A DNA stretch of 64,000 nt from Planctomycetales bacterium ZRK34 (GTDB lineage: Bacteria > Planctomycetota > Phycisphaerae > Phycisphaerales > Zrk34): positions 2,451,850 through 2,515,849 of the forward strand of contig CP050848.1 of assembly GCA_014873095.1 (NCBI GenBank), read 5' to 3'. The stretch's first letter is position 1; each line of letters opens with the position of its first letter. Below are positions 42,757-51,750 of the stretch, piece by piece. A model generated the notes under the pieces. It was not told the DNA's origin, made no database searches, and saw only the letters and a list, made by a program, of their open reading frames with translations. Made by a program: the position numbers and the translations under genes.

Positions 42757-42801
42757 CCGCAAGCTGACAGCTTGCGGACCCCGGGGGCGGCAGCCCCCGG
42801 G
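42757..42801 (-). other. Tandem hairpins between sorting-tag and pilin-like genes, module D
   Basis: CCGCAAGCT-GAC-AGCTTGCGG (42757-42777) and CCCGGGGGC-GGCA-GCCCCCGGG (42780-42801) are two perfect 9-bp stems with 3- and 4-nt loops, directly after the tagged-protein gene. The layout equals module A (two 9-bp stems), but the sequence differs. Confidence 0.7.
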
Positions 42802-42806
42802 CTTTA

Positions 42807-43481
42807 TTAGAGGCGGCGGCGCAGCATCACGAGTGAAGCGAGGCCGAACAGGGCTGCGGTGGAAGGTTCGGGAACAACCAGAAGGTTCAGCGCGCTGTGG
42901 CTGAGATTACCGTCGGTGCTGAAGACGAAGGCGTCGAGGGTGAGTCCGCCTTCACGGCCCCCGATGACAAAGCTCAGCGTGCCGGGTGCGGCGACGGTGT
43001 AGGTGCTGCCGGTGTCGCTGCTGGCGTGGCCGGACCACGTGCTGAGGCTGGCCCAGTCGTAGACGTTTGGCGAGGAGACATCGGCCAGACCATTGATGTT
43101 GGTGAAGCTGGCGGGGCTGGAGCCGAAGTCGGCGGCGATGTAGAGACTGTCGCTGAGGTTTCCGCTGGAGTTGCCGGGGTCGTTGCCCTGGGTGTCGGTG
43201 ACGAATCGCAGGTAGAGGTAGTACGTGCCGGCGGTGTCGAAGGTGAGGCTGTAGGTCGCCAGATGTGTCGGCGGGCTGGAGGTGGTGTCGCCGAGCGTGG
43301 TGGCGCCTTGCTCGTAGAACGCGGATAGATCGCTGACCACGGTGAAACCCGGGCCGGATGAACCATCGGTCGTGGAAATGAAATCTTCAGCCTGGAAGGC
43401 GACGCTCGCTGCCGGGGCATCACCCGCGGCCGCGGCGATCAACATCAGGGCAACAGTCACAGTGAACAGATTCGACTTCAT
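42807..43481 (-). CDS. PEP-CTERM protein (canonical VPEP tail), module D
   Basis: Exported protein of 224 residues: signal (VTVALMLIAAAAGDAPAAS), a carbohydrate-binding-like jelly roll (FQAEDFISTTDGSSGPGFTV, CBM6-style start; TYSLTFDTAGTYYLYLRFVT), and the tail VVPEPSTAALFGLASLVMLR plus RRL. This is the classical PEP-CTERM sorting signal, unlike the PTPAALPAG variant of the other four modules. Probably recognised by an exosortase encoded elsewhere. Confidence 0.9.
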   Translation of the reverse strand: MKSNLFTVTVALMLIAAAAGDAPAASVAFQAEDFISTTDGSSGPGFTVVSDLSAFYEQGATTLGDTTSSPPTHLATYSLTFDTAGTYYLYLRFVTDTQGNDPGNSSGNLSDSLYIAADFGSSPASFTNINGLADVSSPNVYDWASLSTWSGHASSDTGSTYTVAAPGTLSFVIGGREGGLTLDAFVFSTDGNLSHSALNLLVVPEPSTAALFGLASLVMLRRRL

Positions 43482-43536
43482 GGTTATCTCCTGTCGTGTT
43501 TCAATACGAATGAATCGCTCAATCTCCCGGGCGGCG

Positions 43537-45060
43537 TCACTTTGAAGCCGGCGGTGGGGTTGGTGAATTCACGAGGCGCAGATCACCGACGATCTGCCAG
43601 TCGTAGACGGAACTGTCGCCGCCGTCGGTGGCGATCAGCGTGACAAATCGCGCTTCGGGATTGATCGGTAGTTCGAAGCGAACATCGCGCCCGATGGCCC
43701 GCAGATCAGCTTGCGCGTAGACGGGTTTGCCGTCGACGTAGATGTAAAACCCGCTGGTGTTGTTGTTCAGTTGGGTCGGTCGCACATCGGCGACGCGGCC
43801 GGTGAGTGTCAGCGGGAGCCCGATAGCGCCGCGCCGCTGGCGGATCGCCTCCAGATCGAAGCAGATGCCGACATTCGGGTGCAGCCCGAGCACGCGGTCG
43901 GTCCGGGCGAACCATGAGTCATCAAGGTCGAAGGCGTACAGCCAGGCGTCGTTGCTGGAGCGACGTTCGGCGAGCCGGCCGCGCATCCAGATCGGGCCCA
44001 GCGACTGACCGTCGCAAGGCGGCAGATCGATGACGTGACCATTCGAATCGGTCACGGCCTGCCCGTCGGGTCCGATCCGCAAGACGCCGTCGACGATCGG
44101 ATCGGTCGCGGGTTGATACATCGGCCGCGTCGTCTGCATGCGGTGCTGCGACCAGGTCGTGGTCCACGCGCCGGTCTGCGGATCAAACCCGCCTTCGACG
44201 GGAGTTCGCATGCCGTGCGACAGCATCGCCAGCACATCGATCGACTCACCCGGCGGCATGCGCATCGTGTCGATCTCAACGCCCTGTGGTGTGATCGTCG
44301 CCAGTTGACCGGCGGTCATGCGATGCGAAGCGGTCTGATCACGCACCTGAATCGCGCCTTCGTACACGACGGCATGCGCTACGCCTGCATCGTCGATTTC
44401 GACCATGAAGCGGGTGCCCAGATCGACGATCTGCACCTCGCCGGGCAGTTCCACGGTGAATCCGTGCGCGGCGGTCGGCACGTAGGCTTCGAGGCGCCCG
44501 CGGATCAGTCGCCCGCGATTGGGACCGGTCGTGACAAAGCGGCACGGGCCAATCAGATCGACCACCGCGGTGGATTCAAACATCAACTGCGCCCGGCCCG
44601 ACGCGAGCCCGATGAGCCCCGAGGTCAGTGTCTTGCCGAGCGTCATCGGTTCGTTTGAGTCGATAAACACCGCCGATTCCAAGTCGGTCAGCGTGGCGAC
44701 ATTCGCCATCGAAGCGGCGGGGCCATCCCCGACCAAAGCCGGTTGATTCACGTTGATCAGCCACACCGAAGCGGCCAGCGCCAACACCGCAGCGACTGCA
44801 GCAGCTGCCCACCATAGCCGGTACGCCCCCGACTCCGTGCGGGTCGGCTCAACCACCGGCGCCGGGTCCTGCTCCGACTGCGGCCGGTGTGCTCCCAGCG
44901 CTTCGTGCAACACGCGGCCGTGGTAGGCGAGGTCCGCCAGTAGATCGCGAGCCGCCGGATCTTCACGCAGCGCGCGATTCAATTCGACGCGCTCCTGTTC
45001 ATCCAGCGGCGGCGCATTGGGGTCCACCACGGCGAGAATCAGTTCGACTAAATCACGCAC
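43537..45060 (-). CDS. FecR-like transmembrane regulator with NPCBM-like domain, module D
   Basis: Single-pass protein of 507 residues; its first codons overlap the sigma gene by 8 bases. N-terminal helices (LDEQERVELNRALREDPAAR), membrane helix ~82-102 (WWAAAAVAAVLALAASVWLI), FecR core with IVDLGTRFMVEIDD. The C-terminal region (WLYAFDLDDSWFARTDRVLG; CFDLEAIRQRRGAIG; GFYIYVDGKPVYAQADLRAI; TLIATDGGDSSVYDWQIVGD) matches the NPCBM carbohydrate-binding module, which others have seen on glycosidases. A third kind of outer domain on the same chassis; probable glycan sensor. Confidence 0.87.
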   Translation of the reverse strand: MRDLVELILAVVDPNAPPLDEQERVELNRALREDPAARDLLADLAYHGRVLHEALGAHRPQSEQDPAPVVEPTRTESGAYRLWWAAAAVAAVLALAASVWLINVNQPALVGDGPAASMANVATLTDLESAVFIDSNEPMTLGKTLTSGLIGLASGRAQLMFESTAVVDLIGPCRFVTTGPNRGRLIRGRLEAYVPTAAHGFTVELPGEVQIVDLGTRFMVEIDDAGVAHAVVYEGAIQVRDQTASHRMTAGQLATITPQGVEIDTMRMPPGESIDVLAMLSHGMRTPVEGGFDPQTGAWTTTWSQHRMQTTRPMYQPATDPIVDGVLRIGPDGQAVTDSNGHVIDLPPCDGQSLGPIWMRGRLAERRSSNDAWLYAFDLDDSWFARTDRVLGLHPNVGICFDLEAIRQRRGAIGLPLTLTGRVADVRPTQLNNNTSGFYIYVDGKPVYAQADLRAIGRDVRFELPINPEARFVTLIATDGGDSSVYDWQIVGDLRLVNSPTPPPASK

Positions 45061-45574
45061 GGCGGGCCTCCATGCGCATGCGAATGCATTCAGCCATCGC
45101 GCGATGTGCTCGGGTCAACGCCTGGTAGACCGTGTTGACCGACCGCTCAAAGCGATCGGCCAGCGCCGCGCCGGTCAGCCCGTCCCGGTAGCGGGCTTCA
45201 ATGATCTGCTGGGCGTTGGGGGTGAGCTTGCTCTTGCAGTGTTTGATCGCGTCGATCACATCGAGGTTGTCCAGTTGATCGTGGCGCGCAAAGTGTGGCG
45301 TCATCATCTCGACCACATCATCATCCAGCGGGCCCGGGGCGGTTTGGCGATCGCGCAGCAGGTGCAATGATTTGTTCCGTGCCGCGGCGCGCAGCCACTG
45401 CATCAGATGATCGGCGTCACGGATCTCATCCCGCTTGTAAAGCGCCAGCATCGACACATCCTGAAACACGTCCTCGGCGGCGTGCTCATCGCGCACGATC
45501 ACCCAGATGTACGCCAGCAGCTTGGCCCGGTCGGCCAGAAGATGTCGCACGAGTTCATCGTGAGCAATGGCCAT
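45053..45574 (-). CDS. ECF-type RNA polymerase sigma factor, module D
   Basis: Sigma factor of 173 residues. Of two adjacent ATGs (45577, 45574) the second has GAGG at the better distance of 6 nt. Region 2: LLAYIWVIVRDEHAAEDVFQ. Region 4: LTPNAQQIIEARYRDGLTGA, then FERSVNTVYQALTRAHRAM. Closest to module A and E sigmas. The gene overlaps its FecR-like partner by 8 bases. The A/T palindrome GAAAATATTTTC (45630-45641) lies 56 nt upstream. Confidence 0.92.
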   Translation of the reverse strand: MAIAHDELVRHLLADRAKLLAYIWVIVRDEHAAEDVFQDVSMLALYKRDEIRDADHLMQWLRAAARNKSLHLLRDRQTAPGPLDDDVVEMMTPHFARHDQLDNLDVIDAIKHCKSKLTPNAQQIIEARYRDGLTGAALADRFERSVNTVYQALTRAHRAMAECIRMRMEARRA

Positions 45575-45629
45575 CATGCACCTCTATCTGTTGATTCCAC
45601 CGCCGGCGATATATACGACATGCTCGCCG

Positions 45630-45641
45630 GAAAATATTTTC
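45630..45641. promoter_or_regulatory. A/T palindrome upstream of module D sigma gene
   Basis: GAAAATATTTTC, perfect 12-base inverted repeat. On the sigma-gene strand it is followed by CCGGC and GCATGT, and the module A element shows GCATGT at the same distance. Possible shared promoter or regulator site. Confidence 0.35.
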
Positions 45642-45665
45642 AGCGTCGGGTATTGCGTCAAACCA

Positions 45666-45682
45666 GGGCCGCGTAGCGGCCC
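45666..45682 (-). other. GC hairpin at the iclR gene end
   Basis: GGGCCGC-GTA-GCGGCCC, 7-bp perfect stem with a 3-nt loop just beyond the IclR stop. No U-tract, so a weak terminator or 3' stabilising hairpin. Confidence 0.45.
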
Positions 45683-45684
45683 GG

Positions 45685-46431
45685 CTACTCGGCCGAGGCG
45701 GTTAATTCCTGCGAAATTCGATCGCCCGCCTCCCGCAGCGCGGCGATGATCTGCTTGCGATGCCCGGGTGTGCACCGGACCTCGGGCAGATACACGCTCA
45801 CGCTGGCGACGACCTGCTCGTGTCGCCACACCGGCACCGCCAGCCCCACCACGTGCTCGGGTGAATGACTTACGGCCAGCTTCTGACGGCGGATGCCGGC
45901 CAGGGCCTTTTTGAGGTCTTCGGCGGATCGAACCTCGCTCCACACCTGCGCCTCGGGCAGCCCGACGCGCTGGATGAAAGTCGCCTGACGATCGGCCGGC
46001 ATGAACGCCAGCAGCAGACGCCCCGAAGCCGTCGAATACACCCCGCGAACCTGCCGACTGCGCACCTGTAGATCACGATCGCTGGCCGCACACTCGAGTG
46101 TTACCCGCTGGGCGCCGCGGATAACCCCGATCAGGCAGGTCTCATCCAGCTTTTGAAGCAATAAACCCAGCACTGGTCGAGCGATACGTGAAATCTCACG
46201 GTCGTGCTCAGCCAGCCCCTGCCAGGCCGACGCCAAGGTCCCCAGCCGATAGCCCCCGCGGCCGGGCAGCCGCTCGACATACCCCCGGTCGGCGAGCGTT
46301 TTGAGGATGTTGCTGCACGTGGCCCGGTGCAGGTCCAGCATCTGGGCGATCTCCCGCAGCGGAAACACCCGGTCGGGCTGACTGCCCAACAGTTCGAGCA
46401 TGTCTAACGCACGGTGTATGACCTGGATCAT
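45685..46431 (-). CDS. IclR-family transcriptional regulator
   Basis: Regulator of 248 residues. The N-terminal winged helix (IHRALDMLELLGSQPDRVFP; IAQMLDLHRATCSNILKTLA; YRLGTLASAW) is followed by the IclR effector domain (VYSTASGRLLLAFMPADRQA; SHSPEHVVGLAVPVWRHEQV). IclR proteins such as KdgR control uronate/pectin catabolism, which fits the divergent operon. It is transcribed away from the symporter gene; TGTAATTTACA at 46487-46497 between them is the likely operator. Confidence 0.93.
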   Translation of the reverse strand: MIQVIHRALDMLELLGSQPDRVFPLREIAQMLDLHRATCSNILKTLADRGYVERLPGRGGYRLGTLASAWQGLAEHDREISRIARPVLGLLLQKLDETCLIGVIRGAQRVTLECAASDRDLQVRSRQVRGVYSTASGRLLLAFMPADRQATFIQRVGLPEAQVWSEVRSAEDLKKALAGIRRQKLAVSHSPEHVVGLAVPVWRHEQVVASVSVYLPEVRCTPGHRKQIIAALREAGDRISQELTASAE

Positions 46432-46448
46432 GGGCGTGAACCTTTTGA

Positions 46449-46497
46449 TTGACGCGGGGCGGGGGCCGCGTTAGCATGTACATCAATGTAATTTACA
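46449..46497 (+). promoter_or_regulatory. Probable promoter and IclR operator of the uronate operon
   Basis: TTGACG (46449-46454) and TAGCAT (46472-46477) are separated by 17 bases, a plausible housekeeping promoter with start near 46484. Directly on the start lie TGTACA (46477-46482) and the perfect palindrome TGTAATTTACA (46487-46497), where a repressor would block transcription. No ribosome site precedes the ATG at 46516. Confidence 0.5.
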
Positions 46498-46515
46498 AAT
46501 ATCATATTATAAAAC

Positions 46516-48240
46516 ATGGAAAATGTCCACACCCTCGATTACGCGGTTTTTCTGATCTACCTGGTGCTGATGGCCGGCGTGGGATTGTTCTTCGGTTGGT
46601 TCGTGAAGGACATGTCCGGCTACTTCAAGGGCGGCGGGGTGATCCCCTGGCCGGTCGCCGGGATCAGCAATTACATGTCGATGTTCAGCACGTTCGTGTT
46701 CGTCGCCTACGCGGGGATCGCCTATGACGACGGGCTGGTGGCGCTGCTGGTGATCTGGTGCACGGTGCCGCCCTGCATCATCGCGGCGAAGGTGTTCGCC
46801 CATCGCTGGCGGCGAGCGGAGCTGACCACGCCGGTCGAATATCTTGAAACGCGATTCGGCCGAGGAGCGAGACAGTTTTTCTCGTGGACCGGGTTGCTGA
46901 TGCGCGTGCTGGACAACATCGTGCGCATGTACGCGATCGGACTTTTCCTGGCGACGGTCGTGCCGTGGGAGTTGAACACGGTGGTGCTGGTCTCGGGGCT
47001 GATCATCACGTTCTACACCGTCATCGGCGGGCTGTGGGCGGTGACGGTGCTGGACACGATTCAGTTTGTCGTGCTACTGCTTTCGAGTGTGATTCTGTTC
47101 CCGCTGTCGCTACATGCGGTCGGGGGATTTGCGGGTATTGCCGAGGTCGCGCCGGAACACATGAGCCTGTTTCACGGGCCCAAGGCGATGCCGGTCTGGC
47201 TGCTGGCGTATTACGTGATGATTCTGTTCAAGTACAACGCCAACTGGGCTTTCATTCAGCGGCTGTACTGCGTGCGGGACGAGCGCGCGGCCCGGCGTGT
47301 CGCGTGGCTCAGCGCGACGCTGTTTTTCGCCACGCCGATTCTGTTCGTCGTGCCCCCGCTGGCGGCCCGCGTGTTGCTGCCCGATCTGCCTGATCACGAA
47401 ATGGCCTACGTGGCGATCTCGGCGAAGCTGTTGCCATCCGGTCTGCTGGGGATGATGCTGGCGGCGATGTTCTCGGCGACCATGTCGTCGCTGAACTCCG
47501 AGTACAACGTCATGGCCGGCGTGCTGACCAACGACATCTACAAGCGCCTGTTCGCCCCCGGGGCCAGTCCGCACCACCTGCTGTGGGCCGGTCGGGTGTT
47601 CACGATTCTCATCGGGCTGGGCATCACCCTCGGAGCGATGCTTGTCGGCGGCATGGGCGGCGCCTTCGAAGCCAACAAACTGTTCACCAGCATTCTGGCG
47701 ATTCCGCTGGCGGTGCCGCTGTTGTTCGGCCTGCTGTCGCGGCGACCGACTTCGCGCTCGCTGATTCTCACCGTCCTCGGCGGCGCGGGTCTGGCGATGG
47801 TGTTGAACTTCTGGTCGACGATCCAGTCGTGGTTCGGAGAGGGTTCGTGGGTAGCCGGCCTGGCGGCGCCGAGCTGGGAAGTCGCCACGCTGACGACCAT
47901 CGCCGCCAGCGTGTTGATCTTCTGCGTCTCGGGCTGGGTGTTTCACACCAGCGCCTCGCGGCAGGAACTGGTCAACCGCTTTCTCGACAAGCTCAAAACG
48001 CCGCTTGATCCGGCGAACATTCCCAGCGTCGATCCCCAGGTCCGCGTGCATCTGATCATGCTGATGAGCGTGATCTTCATTGCTGTGGGGTTGATGTATG
48101 TCGGCGCCAGCGCTGCCCACATGACGTTGTACAGCGGCATCGTCGGCATGATCGCCGGCGGGTTGTGCACCCTCGTCGGCGGCGCGGTCGGCTACCGGGC
48201 GCATCTGATTAATCGCAAACTCAACGGGAGGCTTTCATGA
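46516..48240 (+). CDS. Sodium:solute symporter (SSS family)
   Basis: Inner-membrane transporter of 574 residues with about 13-14 helices. SSS features: DMSGYFKGGGVIPWPVAGIS near the start (the usual 'W..G.S..A' region), TVIGGLWAVTVLDTIQFVVL, and the sodium-site segment MMLAAMFSATMSSLNSEYNV. It is the first gene of the IclR-controlled operon and its stop overlaps the SDR start (ATGA). Related planctomycete/Bacteroidetes symporters import sugars and uronate monomers or disaccharides. That role is inferred here from the lyase and KduD-like genes downstream. Confidence 0.92.
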   Translation: MENVHTLDYAVFLIYLVLMAGVGLFFGWFVKDMSGYFKGGGVIPWPVAGISNYMSMFSTFVFVAYAGIAYDDGLVALLVIWCTVPPCIIAAKVFAHRWRRAELTTPVEYLETRFGRGARQFFSWTGLLMRVLDNIVRMYAIGLFLATVVPWELNTVVLVSGLIITFYTVIGGLWAVTVLDTIQFVVLLLSSVILFPLSLHAVGGFAGIAEVAPEHMSLFHGPKAMPVWLLAYYVMILFKYNANWAFIQRLYCVRDERAARRVAWLSATLFFATPILFVVPPLAARVLLPDLPDHEMAYVAISAKLLPSGLLGMMLAAMFSATMSSLNSEYNVMAGVLTNDIYKRLFAPGASPHHLLWAGRVFTILIGLGITLGAMLVGGMGGAFEANKLFTSILAIPLAVPLLFGLLSRRPTSRSLILTVLGGAGLAMVLNFWSTIQSWFGEGSWVAGLAAPSWEVATLTTIAASVLIFCVSGWVFHTSASRQELVNRFLDKLKTPLDPANIPSVDPQVRVHLIMLMSVIFIAVGLMYVGASAAHMTLYSGIVGMIAGGLCTLVGGAVGYRAHLINRKLNGRLS

Positions 48241-48950
48241 ACGCCCTGAACGCAAAAGTCTGTTTCGTCACCGGCGCCGGCAGCGGCATCGGTCGCGCTG
48301 CCATCGTCAAACTGCTCGCCGCCGGCGCCAAGGTTTTCGCCATGAGCCGGACCGCCGCCCGGCTCGACAGCCTCAAGCAGGAAGCCGGCTCGGATGACCT
48401 GGTCACGTACTGCGGCGATGTGCGCAGCGAGTCGGATGTCGCCGCGGCCTTCGCCGCCTGCATCGAGAAGTTCGGCACGGTCGACATCCTGCTGAACAAC
48501 GCCGGCCTCGGCACCCCGACGCCTAAACTCGACGAGGCCGCGCTGGAAACCTTCGAGCAGATGTTCGACACCAACGTCAAAGGCGTGTTCCTCTGCACGC
48601 GCGAGGCGTTGAAGACCATGCGTCCCAACAAATCGGGTCACATCATGACGGTGATCTCGATGGGCGGGCAGCGCACCAATCCGGTGGCCCCGGTGTATTG
48701 CGCTTCGAAGTTCGGCGCGCGTGGCCTCAGCAGCGGGCTCGCCGACCAGGTGCTCGCCGAGGGCATCAAGGTCACGGACTTGAACCCCGGCCCGGTCGAC
48801 ACCGACTACTGGGGCGATCGCCCGGTGCCGCGCGAGAAGTTCCTCAAGCCCGATGAGGTCGCCGACGTGATCGTGTTTGTTCTGTCGCAACCCGAGCACG
48901 TGCTCATCCGTGAGATCAACTTCGACAATATCGCCTTCTTCAGGAAATGA
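48237..48950 (+). CDS. SDR-family oxidoreductase
   Basis: Short-chain dehydrogenase of 237 residues. CFVTGAGSGIGRAA is the nucleotide loop, LLNNAGL the NNAG motif and YCASKFG the catalytic Tyr-x3-Lys; PGPVDTDYW follows. Overlaps the symporter stop and the next start, both as ATGA. It could be a reductase of the unsaturated-uronate product (as DehR in alginate pathways), but the substrate is not determined by sequence. Confidence 0.88.
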   Translation: MNALNAKVCFVTGAGSGIGRAAIVKLLAAGAKVFAMSRTAARLDSLKQEAGSDDLVTYCGDVRSESDVAAAFAACIEKFGTVDILLNNAGLGTPTPKLDEAALETFEQMFDTNVKGVFLCTREALKTMRPNKSGHIMTVISMGGQRTNPVAPVYCASKFGARGLSSGLADQVLAEGIKVTDLNPGPVDTDYWGDRPVPREKFLKPDEVADVIVFVLSQPEHVLIREINFDNIAFFRK

Positions 48951-49648
48951 CGAGCATGAACACCAGCGACACTGAACCCGCGTCTGCCGCCCCGACGCTC
49001 AGCGATGCCGAGCTGCGCCAGCGCTACCTGAAGCTGTTCACCGGCGCGGTCAACGACGTGCTGCGTTTCAAGTACAAGATGCACGCCAGCACGCTGCCGG
49101 CCGAGTTCGCGCCGCTGCGCGAGAACATGAAGCTCGCCGGGCGGGCATTCACCGTCAAAGGCGGACCAGATCTCGTCACCGATGGCGAGTTCGAGATGCG
49201 CGCGCAGATGCTCGAAGCGCTGTATGAAGAGTCCGTCGTCGTGTGGGATTGCACGGGCGATCGGGTCACGGCCCAGTGGGGCGAGGTGATGACGATGGCC
49301 GCCAAACGGGCCGGCTGCCGCGGCGCGATGGTCAACGGCATCCGCGATACCGAGGCGATTCTCAGCCAGGATTTTCCGGTGTTTCATCAGTACCGGTGCA
49401 GCGCCGGCATGCTCGGCCGCTTCCGCATGTATCACTACCAGAAGCCGATTCAGCTTGGCGAAGTGATTGTCCATCCCAGTGATTGGATCTTTGGCGACAT
49501 CGACGGCGTACTGGCGATTCCCGGCGCGATCGCGGAGGAAGTTCTGCTGGCTGCCGAGCAGGTCGTCAACAAGGAAGTGACCATCAAGGACTGGGTCAAC
49601 AGCGGACTGAAGCCGACGGAGGTCGTGGCGCGCGGCGGATATTTCTAA
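48947..49648 (+). CDS. RraA/HMG-aldolase-like protein
   Basis: Protein of 233 residues of the RraA-like fold. The family motif appears in GCRGAMVNGIRDTEAILSQD (G-x-R-D-x-E) and in WIFGDIDGVLAIPGAIAEEV (GDxDGVxxIP). Members are class II 4-hydroxy-4-methyl-2-oxoglutarate/oxaloacetate-type aldolases or RNase E regulators. In a sugar-acid operon an aldolase-like or dehydratase-like role on a keto-acid is more plausible. An alternative ATG lies at 48956. Confidence 0.85.
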   Translation: MTSMNTSDTEPASAAPTLSDAELRQRYLKLFTGAVNDVLRFKYKMHASTLPAEFAPLRENMKLAGRAFTVKGGPDLVTDGEFEMRAQMLEALYEESVVVWDCTGDRVTAQWGEVMTMAAKRAGCRGAMVNGIRDTEAILSQDFPVFHQYRCSAGMLGRFRMYHYQKPIQLGEVIVHPSDWIFGDIDGVLAIPGAIAEEVLLAAEQVVNKEVTIKDWVNSGLKPTEVVARGGYF

Positions 49649-49662
49649 GCGGATGCAAACGG

Positions 49663-51750
49663 ATGAGCGTGTACCTCACCGAACAGGATAAGCAGGCGCT
49701 GCTCGACGCCCGGGGCCGAGGCGAGGCGATCGTTGATCGCTTCTGGGCGGCGCTTCAGCGGCGTACAGCGCAGCGGGCGCAGACGCCGGGCCTGCTCGGG
49801 GAAGACGACGATGCGACGTGGTGGTATCCGGCGGCGGAGTATGTCTCGGATGCGGCGATGGCGTTCGCGCTGGAGCCGAGCGAGTCACTGGGCGGGTGGC
49901 TCGGTGAGGTGAGTTTATGGATTGCGCGGCAGCCTGAATCGGAGTGGATCGGGCCGTGGTTTCGGGATCATGACATCAAGCCGCCGGTCGGGCATCTGGA
50001 AACGGCGCATCTGTGCTGGGCGCTGGCGACGGCGATTGATCTGGCGCCGGAGGTTTTCAAGGACGGCGAGCGCGATGAGATACTCGGGGCGCTGACCGAC
50101 AAGGGCATCCCGTTGTGTCGCGCCTGGCTGGATCGCAATACCCACCTGGCCAACTGGCGCGGTGTGATGACGGCGGGACTTGCCGCGGCGGCGGCGGCGG
50201 TGACGGGTGATGAAAAGTCACTGAAGTATGCGACCGAGCAGACGCACGTGGTGGCTGAGGCGTTTCAACCGGATGGGTGTTATGCCGAGTCGCTGCAATA
50301 CTCAAACTATCTCGCGCTGTCGTTGATGATGGCGTATGAGTCGATCACGGGGGCGGCGCCGGCGCTGCAACCGGCGGGGCCGCAGGTATTGGCGCGCCTG
50401 ATGCCGTGGTACGCACAGAGTCATCTGTACATGCGCCCGATGGCGGGCTGGGGCGATGAGCCGCGCGCCCGGGCGGTGAACTTCAACGACTCGGCGGCGA
50501 TCTTCCGTCCGTCGGGTGATCTGCTGATGCAGGTGGCGGCCCGCTGTCGTGACACGATGCCGACCGAAGCGGGTCTGGCGCGGTGGCTGTTCGATACCTG
50601 CTACGCGCCGGTGCCGGACCAGGCCCCGCACAATCTCGCCACGTTCGGCCTGCGCAACGACTGGGGTTTTCAGACGCTGCGATGGCTCGCGCAAACCGCC
50701 CCGGCTGTTTCACCCGAGCAGGCGGAACTGCCCCTCGTCCAGCGTTACAGCAACGGCAATGTTCTGGTCCGCGATGGCTGGCCCGCCCGCACCGTGCTGG
50801 CGATCCAAGGCGGCACTGACCCGCTGTTCGGCCCCGGCCACCTGCACGGCGACCTCAACAGCTTCACCCTGACCCACCGCGATCAGCGCCTGCTCGTCGA
50901 CCCCGGCCACAGTTGCTACCGCAATCTCATCCACGGCCTGGAAAGCTCGACCCAGACGCACAACACCTGCACCTTCCTGCTGAAAGCCGACGCGCTCGGC
51001 CTGCAGGAAGACCTCGCCAAGTCGACGCTGCTGGAGCAATCCAACATCGTCGGTCGCCGCCCGATCGACGGCCTGCGCGTCGGTGACCCCGTCGCGCCGC
51101 GCGGTCGCCACCTGTTGACCCAGCGTCTCGGCGATGTGACCGTCACCGTGTCCGAAGTCGGCTCTCTGTATGGCGAACCGATCCAGCAGTTCACCCGCCT
51201 GTGGGTCAGCATCGGCGCAAACGCGCTGTTCGTGGTTGATCGCATCAAAGCGTCCGTGCCGGTGCGCACCGTGTGGAACTGGCTGCTGAATCATCGTGAT
51301 GGCCGATCAACATTCGAAGTACACGACGGCGCACTGACAATGCGTCGTGGCGGCGCCGGCCTGCGACTGGCTCACGGCTCCGATGGGCAACTCAACGGCC
51401 CGGTCTACGCCATGGTCCACGATGCCTACCACCCCGAACCCGACCGCCCCGGCGAAGGTCATGCCGGCAGCGGCATGCTCTATCGCTGGATTGAACCCGA
51501 AGCGCGCTTGGCGCGTGTGACGATTCACGCGATCGCCGTCGACGAAGCCGATCGCATCGACCGCTGGACGATGGACCGCTCCGGGGGCGCCTGCACGCTG
51601 ACGTGTGATCAGCAGCAGTGGACGCTCACCGTGACAAACCAGTCGCCGCTTGAATTGTCACTGACCGGCCCCGGGGTTGATCCGCCCTGTCGGATCGTCG
51701 AGCAATCGGATGCATTTGAACTTCTTCAGGACAAAGGAACCGCATCGTGA
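49663..51750 (+). CDS. Heparinase II/III-like polysaccharide lyase, cytoplasmic
   Basis: Protein of 695 residues without a signal peptide. An alpha/alpha toroid N-terminal half (NWRGVMTAGLAAAAAAVTGD; EAFQPDGCYAESLQYSNYLA with the catalytic Tyr region) is followed by the heparinase II/III beta-sandwich. The latter shows FGPGHLHGDLNSFTLTHRDQ (His/Asp/Asn) and RLLVDPGHSCY. PL15/17/21-type enzymes with this layout cut uronate oligosaccharides by beta-elimination; lacking a signal, this one would act on imported oligomers. Start 49663 has no strong ribosome site. GTGA overlap links it to the next gene. Confidence 0.85.
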   Translation: MSVYLTEQDKQALLDARGRGEAIVDRFWAALQRRTAQRAQTPGLLGEDDDATWWYPAAEYVSDAAMAFALEPSESLGGWLGEVSLWIARQPESEWIGPWFRDHDIKPPVGHLETAHLCWALATAIDLAPEVFKDGERDEILGALTDKGIPLCRAWLDRNTHLANWRGVMTAGLAAAAAAVTGDEKSLKYATEQTHVVAEAFQPDGCYAESLQYSNYLALSLMMAYESITGAAPALQPAGPQVLARLMPWYAQSHLYMRPMAGWGDEPRARAVNFNDSAAIFRPSGDLLMQVAARCRDTMPTEAGLARWLFDTCYAPVPDQAPHNLATFGLRNDWGFQTLRWLAQTAPAVSPEQAELPLVQRYSNGNVLVRDGWPARTVLAIQGGTDPLFGPGHLHGDLNSFTLTHRDQRLLVDPGHSCYRNLIHGLESSTQTHNTCTFLLKADALGLQEDLAKSTLLEQSNIVGRRPIDGLRVGDPVAPRGRHLLTQRLGDVTVTVSEVGSLYGEPIQQFTRLWVSIGANALFVVDRIKASVPVRTVWNWLLNHRDGRSTFEVHDGALTMRRGGAGLRLAHGSDGQLNGPVYAMVHDAYHPEPDRPGEGHAGSGMLYRWIEPEARLARVTIHAIAVDEADRIDRWTMDRSGGACTLTCDQQQWTLTVTNQSPLELSLTGPGVDPPCRIVEQSDAFELLQDKGTAS

